Assembly: GCA_905221605.1 (NCBI GenBank) | Contig: CAJNDS010000131.1 | Coordinates: 71,001 to 135,000, forward strand | Reading direction: 5' to 3' | From: Symbiodinium natans | Lineage: Eukaryota; Sar; Dinophyceae; Suessiales; Symbiodiniaceae | DNA length: 64,000 nucleotides | Part shown: piece by piece, positions 58,392-64,000 of the stretch | Position numbering within the stretch: the first letter of the stretch is position 1 | Layout: each line of letters opens with the position of its first letter | Translations under genes and position numbers: made by a program | The notes under the pieces: model-generated | What the model saw: the letters and a program-made list of their open reading frames with translations, nothing else | The model's database searches: none | What the model was told of the DNA's origin: nothing

Positions 58392-59259
58392 ATGTCCGTC
58401 AGTGCAGAGGAGGTTGCCAAGCACAACAAGGCCTGGGAGCATCCGAGAATCCTGAGAATGAAGGCTGAAAGGTTTGCGACGTTTGCGACGTCCAACTTTC
58501 GAATTTAGATTTTGGTTGGTCGGCATTTGTGTTGTGGTCCGGTTCATCTTCGCAAGTAGCTTCCTGCGAAGATCATGAGCTGTTTGAAAGTTCTCCCCTG
58601 GAACATTTCCCTTAATGCCTCCGCCAGACGACTTGGATTGGTGAGTGTCCAGCAGCAGCCCGCACAGGACAGCGACTGCTGGGTGATCGTTGGGGACCAG
58701 GCGAGTCGCATTGTTGTTGAGGCTGTGAGGGTGTAGCAGGCATGCTGTATGTCGGTGCATTCGCACGGTGAGGTGTTGGATGTGACTAACTTTCTCGCCG
58801 ATCATCCCGGTGGCAAGAAGTCGATCATGATGTTCGCCGGAAAGGACGCGACCGAGGAGTGCCTCGGATGATTCAGCGGCGACTCAGCGACCCTTTTTTG
58901 CTAGGGAGGGTGGTTCGACGCGGTAGGAGAGGTGATAGGTGATCCGAAGCTGAGCCCAGCGCCCGCCTTCGTGTGTCTTGAAATGTCTTGAAGTCTTGAA
59001 GGTTCGACATGCTCCACGACCGCAAGGCGGGGAAGATCCCTACCAGCTCCATCCAGATCCTACCACTGAACTGGTCGCTCTCGCTCCGTTGCCATTCCAT
59101 GTCGCATGCAGGTGATCAAGAAGTATGGCCTGGATGAGGCACACTTCACACCGCAGTAGGTGTTTTGTGCGTGTGTGTGTGCGTGTGTGTGACGATGGTG
59201 TGCGAATGTGCACCTGAGACCAGGGCACGGTTGTGCTGAAGGGCACGATCAAGAAGTGA
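58392..59259 (+). CDS. Cytochrome b5-domain protein, array copy 5
   Basis: Exons: 58392-58430, 58668-58700, 58773-58858, 59002-59026, 59112-59138, 59224-59259. Same protein as copies 2-4. The acceptor candidate ends at 58327. Intron 2 shares the GGGTGTAGCAGG variant with copy 4, so these two units are close sisters. Confidence 0.92.
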
Positions 59260-59822
59260 TGGGTGCCGACCTGAACCAAGGCGTACTGGTGTGCTTGCTT
59301 GCGTTTCGTACAGTCTCGCGCAGCTTGTGAGGTCATGCTGTGCGTCAGAGGGCTTGCTGAGAGGATTCCCCTCTCCCGTCCCTCCCTGTACAACAGTTGT
59401 TAGAGGGATTGCTTCCCTTCCGAGTTCGCTTGCAGAACTCTCATGGAGTTTGAAAGATGCTATACCCGTCTGTACCGGCTGAGCGAGTTGAAAATCTGCG
59501 TCGGCCACTGGAGCACATGCGGCAGCACATTCAGCAGCATGAGAAGCTGTCTCTTGGTCTCTGCGCAGGGTGGTCGCTCTGGACTGCTTCACCTAAGCGG
59601 AGTGTGCTGCAGGCGCGCTTGAGGATGTTAGGTTGTTCAGGTCTTGCAGTAAGGGTATCGAGTTGTTTTTTGGTTTTCTGATTTCTGGGAGCACCGTCGT
59701 GGTCCGTAGTATGAGGCTTTGTTCGCTGCCCGTACATGGCTCCGGCTTGGGTCTGCAGCCATTTCGGGAACTTTCGAGCCCTCCTACCCTCTTCTGCTTC
59801 GCGTGACCCGCTGCATCTTGCC

Positions 59823-60692
59823 ATGTCCGTCAGTGCAGATGAGGTTGCCAAGCACAACAAGGCCTGGGAGCATCCGAGAATCCTGAGAATGAAGGCTGAA
59901 AGGTTTGCGACGTTTGCGACGTCCAACTTTCCAATTTAGATTTTGGTTGGTCGGCATTTGTGTTGTGGCCCGGTTCATCTTCGCAAGTAGATTCCTGCGA
60001 AGATCATGAGCTGTTTGAAAGTTCCCCCCTGGAACATTTCCCTTAATGCCTCCGCCAGACGGCTTGGATTGGTGAGTGTCCAGCGGCAGCCCGCACAGGA
60101 CAGCGACTGCTGGGTGATCGTTGGGGACCAGGCGAGTCGCATTGTTGTTGAGGCTGTGAGGGTTGAGCAGGCATGCTGTATGTCGGTGCATTCGCACGGT
60201 GAGGTGTTGGATGTGACTAACTTTCTCGCCGATCATCCCGGTGGCAAGAAGTCGATCATGATGTTCGCCGGAAAGGACGCGACCGAGGAGTGCCTCGGAT
60301 GACTCAGCGGCGACTCAGCGACCCTTTTTTGCTAGGGGGGGGGTGGTTCGACGCGGTAGGGGAGGTGATAGGTGATCCGAAGCTGAGCCCAGCGCCCGCC
60401 TTCGTGTGTCTTGAAATGTCTTGAAGACTTGAAGGTTCGACATGCTCCACGACCGCAAGGCGGGGAAGATCCCTACCAGCTCCATCCAGATCCTACCACT
60501 GAACTGGTCGCTCTCGCTCCGTTGCCATTCCATGTCGCATGCAGGTGATCAAGAAGTATGGCCTGGATGAGGCGCACTTCACACCGCAGTAGGTGTTTTG
60601 TGCGTGTGTGTGTGCGTGTGTGTGACGATGGTGTGCGAATGTGCACCTGAGACCAGGGCACGGTTGTGCTGAAGGGCACGATCAAGAAGTGA
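59823..60692 (+). CDS. Cytochrome b5-domain protein, array copy 6
   Basis: Exons: 59823-59861, 60099-60131, 60204-60289, 60435-60459, 60545-60571, 60657-60692. It differs from copies 2-5 at residue 6 (Asp for Glu). The flank after the stop begins to diverge (60700-60970: extra GGCTGCGGAGCTCGCATTGG), matching the flank of copy 7. A long CCCTAAA array interrupts the unit at 60971. Confidence 0.92.
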
Positions 60693-60970
60693 TGGGTGCT
60701 GACCTCAATCAAGGCGTACTGCGGTGCTTGCTTGCGTGGCTGCGGAGCTCGCATTGGCACAGTCTCGCGCAGCTCCTGACTCTTGAGGTCATGCTGTGAG
60801 TGAGTCAGAGGGCTTGCTGAGAGGATGCCCCTCTCCCGTCCCTCCCCTGTACAAACAGTTGTTAGAGGGATTGCTTCCCTTCCGAGTTCGCTGGCAGAAC
60901 TCCCATGGATCTCTCGTGAAGTTTCAAAGATGCCATACCCGCCTGTGCCGGCTGAGCGAGTTGAAAATCT

Positions 60971-61212
60971 GCCCTAAACCCTAAACCCTAAACCCTAAAC
61001 CCTAAACCCTAAACCCTAAACCCTAAACCCTAAACCCTAAACCCTAAACCCTAAACCCTAAACCCTAAACCCTAAACCCCAAACCCTAAACCCTAAACCC
61101 TAAACCCTAAACCCTAAACCCTAAACCCTAAACCCCAAACCCTAAACCCTAAACCCTAAACCCTAAACCCTAAACCCTAAACCCTGAACCCTGAACCCTG
61201 AACCCTAAACCC
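60971..61212 (-). repeat. (CCCTAAA)n array inserted in the b5 unit tail
   Basis: About 34 units. It starts right after GAGTTGAAAATCTGC, where other units continue GTCGGCCACTGGAGC, so the array has interrupted a unit at a definable position. AT-rich sequence follows to 61500. Confidence 0.96.
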
Positions 61213-61299
61213 AACTGGAACACTTCCGGCCTGGTCATGTTGCAGGTCCATTGACATGGTCAGAGATGGCCATGCTTAAGACCATGAGTATTACTATCC

Positions 61300-61500
61300 T
61301 CATACTTCGTATTTGGTACTATTATTACTATTTTTCTTTACTACTAGCATTACAGTTATCACTAGTATCACTATGATGGCTTTGAGTTTTAGTATAACCA
61401 GTATTGCTATGAGTAATGCTATTGTGATTCTTGCCATTCTTACTCTCATTATTTGTATTACTTCATTATCATTCTTATTTCGGGTATGTATAAAACACAG
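61300..61500. other. AT-rich spacer, no gene recognised
   Basis: Low-complexity TATTACTA / ATTCTTA triplet-like sequence between the array at 61212 and the b5 copy 7 flank. Frames on both strands are Ile/Met/Ser-rich composition artefacts. Confidence 0.7.
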
Positions 61501-61744
61501 CCATCCGCCAAACATGGTTGTGCTTCTGCAAAGCTCTCCTGGCTGAACTAGTAGGTTGAATGAGAGTTCCAAGCGTCATACTTGTGCCACAGGAGCACCC
61601 TTGAAGACTTTGGGGGGTTGTTCGTGCTTGCACTTTGGGCAGCGGGCTTGGTGGATTCTCAGGAGCACTGCAACGGTATGAGACTTTGTGCGGGATTTTG
61701 TTCGCCATTATTTCGTCCGCACATGTAGCCGCATCTTGGCCCTC

Positions 61745-62539
61745 ATGGGCTGTGCTACATCGCGTCGCCTGACTGCAGAGGAGGTTGCCAAGCACAACAA
61801 GGCCTGAGAGTGCCCCAAGATTGTTTGACATTTCAAAAACTTTGGGGAATTCAACTCTTGGGGTTTTGGGCAGATATTGCTCCGGGAAAGCCCTGCTGTG
61901 AAGCGTAGCAATGATCACCAAATTCTGCGTGGATTTTCTCGTGATTCATGCCTCTGGTGCGTTGGCAGCTTGCAATTTTCGGGTTGGCGAGTGTCCAGCG
62001 ACCTCACAGGAACGCGATTGCTGGGTGATCGTTGGGGACCAGGCAGGTCGCATTGTTGTTTAGGTTGTGAGGGTCGAGCAGGCATGCTGCATGTGTGGGC
62101 ATATTCGCACGGTCAGGTGTTGGATGTGACCAACTTTCTCGAAGATCATCCCGGTGGCAAGAGATCGATCACCAAATTTGCTGGCAAGGACGGGACGAAA
62201 GAGTGACTCGGCGGCCCCCTGATGAGGGACAGCCATGTGGGGTAGGACATAGGGACATAGGAGGGTGGTCCAGATCTGAGCTCAATGTCTGCGTGTGCCC
62301 GAAAGGTTCGACATGGTCCATGACCGCAAGGCTGCGCGCATCCTGTTCTTGGACTCCTCTTGTTGCTACACATCTCACCTGCAGGTGATCAAGACACATG
62401 GCCTTGACAAGGCACGTTCCGAAGCAGCGCAGTGCAGCATGTGGGTCCGTCCGTGTGTGTGTGTGTGTGTGACGTTGGTGTGCGAATGTGCACCTGAGAC
62501 CAGGGCACGGTTGTGCTGAAGGGCACGATCAAGAAGTGA
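61745..62539 (+). CDS. Cytochrome b5-domain protein, divergent array copy 7
   Basis: Exons: 61745-61801, 62010-62042, 62117-62202, 62306-62330, 62385-62411, 62504-62539. The usual ATG is gone. An in-frame upstream ATG at 61745 gives [22 protein letters not shown] is a possible acylation start. The rest is open: [60 protein letters not shown]. Both heme histidines are kept. GC donors in introns 1, 2, 4 and 5, GT in intron 3. It may be a working diverged paralogue or an early pseudogene; intact frame and splice signals favour the first. Confidence 0.8.
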
Positions 62540-62859
62540 TGGGTGCAGACCTCGACCCAGCTGTACTGCGTTGTTTGCTTGCGTGGCTGCGGAGCTCGCA
62601 TGGGCACAGTCTCGCGCAGCTCGTGACTCTTGAGGTCATGCTGTGAGTGAGTCACAGGGCTTGCTGAGAGGATGCCCCTCTCCTGTACAAATTTCGCTTG
62701 GGCATCGTTTTGCGGAGCTCGCTTAGCTCTTTATGGCGTTTGAATGACTGTTCTTATTTCTCTTACTACAACCGTTGTTTTTACTTTTGTATTTCTTACT
62801 ACTTTTATTCCTAGTGTTAGTAGTATGAGTACTTTTATTGTTTCGAGCTAATTCCTACT

Positions 62860-62981
62860 GCTCCCACTACCACTACCAGTACCGCTACCACTGCCACTGC
62901 CACTGCCACTACCACTACCACTACCACTACCACTACCACTACCACTACCACTACCACTACTGCTGCTGCTGCTGGTGGTGG

Positions 62982-63013
<32 letters not shown>

Positions 63014-63031
63014 CTACTACTACTACGACGA

Positions 63032-63119
<88 letters not shown>

Positions 63120-63213
63120 TACGCTGCTACTACTGCTGCTCCTGCTGCTGCTACTACTCCTGCTGCTGCTGCTACTACTCCTGCTGCTGCTGCTGCTACT
63201 ACTACTACTACTG

Positions 63214-63256
<43 letters not shown>

Positions 63257-63289
63257 CACTACCACTACTACTACTCGTACTAGTACTGG

Positions 63290-63351
<62 letters not shown>

Positions 63352-63375
63352 TTACTACTATTACTCTTACTGCCC
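62860..63375. repeat. Trinucleotide repeats: (CCA)n, (GCT)n, (ACG)n, (ACT)n
   Basis: Successive homogeneous tracts: CCACTA, CTGCTG, CTACTA, a pure (ACG) of about 24, then CTG and long (ACT). Frames are amino-acid homopolymers and are not genes. The tract sits in the 3' flank of b5 copy 7. Confidence 0.95.
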
Positions 63376-63825
63376 CTAATTCTCCTTGCTTCTCTTGATG
63401 CCTTCTCTGTCGAGCGACGGCTAAATTCCGCGTGTCTCTAGGTAGCCTTGGGCGGGACATTTGCAAATTTGCTGTGAAAGCGATACCTAACCCCAACAGC
63501 GATGCCCCCAGATGAGAGCCAGTTCTATCCTCACAATTTGAGTTGAGTAGCTTGCTGAGACAGTGCATGTCGCTTGAAGTCCTCTTGTAAGAGTGCCCCA
63601 GGTGCTCCATGACCCGTAATGAATGTCCCAGCCGTGGCCTCTAGGTTTTGCCGCGCGCTCACTTACTCTCATTATTCTGAAGAATTCGATTTCTCTTTTT
63701 ACAGCAAACTGTAGCTACAATTTCACTACTACTCTTAGTACCGTTATGACGATCATTACAAACAATACACTTATCACTGTGCTGCTATCATGAGACGGCT
63801 CTGCGCTATGCTGCGCCCATGCCCT

Positions 63826-63870
63826 CCGGCTGAGCGAGTTTAAAACTCTGCGTCGGCCAGAGAGTTCGCG
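63826..63870 (+). other. Remnant of the b5 unit 3' tail
   Basis: CCGGCTGAGCGAGTTTAAAA then CTCTGCGTCGGCCA matches the tail found after b5 copies 2-6 (GGCTGAGCGAGTTGAAAATC). In copy 7 it is separated from the gene by about 1.1 kb of triplet-rich sequence. From 63400 to 64000 I see nothing else certain. Confidence 0.75.
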
Positions 63871-64000
63871 GAGATGATCAGCACGATGGCCTGCAAAAAG
63901 AGGCGTTGGCTACACAGTAGTCATAGCAAGCACGCTGTAATCAAACAGAAAGAAAGGAGGAGGAAAGTAGTAGCAGTCACAAGACCAGCTATCGTAGTAT

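Overview
The window looks like nuclear DNA of a dinoflagellate. The evidence is: plant-type telomere-like CCCTAAA/TTTAGGG arrays scattered through introns in both orientations; genes cut into very short exons with GC- and GA-type intron donors; all recognisable genes on the + strand; a tandem array of near-identical genes; and a 16-base match to the 5' part of the dinoflagellate trans-splicing leader just upstream of one gene. No long continuous ORF is a real gene by itself. The gene models below were built by hand, joining exons so that phase and protein family agree.

Layout. (1) About 2.2-14.7 kb: a cullin E3-ligase scaffold gene in about 20 exons of 13-90 nt, including the neddylation-site and WHB regions and the stop; the N-terminal half was not recognised. 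(2) 15-18 kb: no identified gene, only candidate exons and dispersed repeats. (3) 18.25-27.1 kb: gene-free repeat block with an ATTTAAAT/G-C palindrome array, a CAT/CTT-rich tract, tandem arrays of about 80, 93 and 60 bp, and a direct duplication of about 2.5-2.8 kb that ends in an inverted repeat. (4) 27.3-32.2 kb: a class I methyltransferase gene resembling the METTL21/FAM86 lysine methyltransferases. (5) 32.4-33.7 kb: a cytochrome b5-domain gene (copy 1) with a relict spliced leader. (6) 34-37 kb: telomere-like and simple repeats. (7) 37.4-48.1 kb: a large receptor gene: bilobed (ANF/class C-like) ligand-binding domain, cysteine-rich ephrin-receptor-like repeats, several membrane segments, then a TIR domain and a second TIR-like domain. 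(8) 48.3-53.6 kb: simple repeats, telomere-like arrays and a few candidate exons. (9) 53.9-62.5 kb: six more cytochrome b5 copies in a head-to-tail array of about 1.4-1.9 kb per unit. (10) 62.8-64 kb: trinucleotide repeats and a remnant of the b5 unit tail.

Three themes stand out. First, the receptor gene fuses a class C receptor-like sensor to TIR domains. Second, five of its introns are almost exactly short inverted-repeat elements (introners), each starting with a copy of its own target-site duplication whose leading G-N is the 5' splice site. Third, telomere-like arrays are polarised: G-rich (TTTAGGG) copies follow exon donors and C-rich (CCCTAAA) copies precede acceptors, so some introns carry inverted pairs that could fold and bring the splice sites together. 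All claims come from reading the sequence; no search or transcript data were available.
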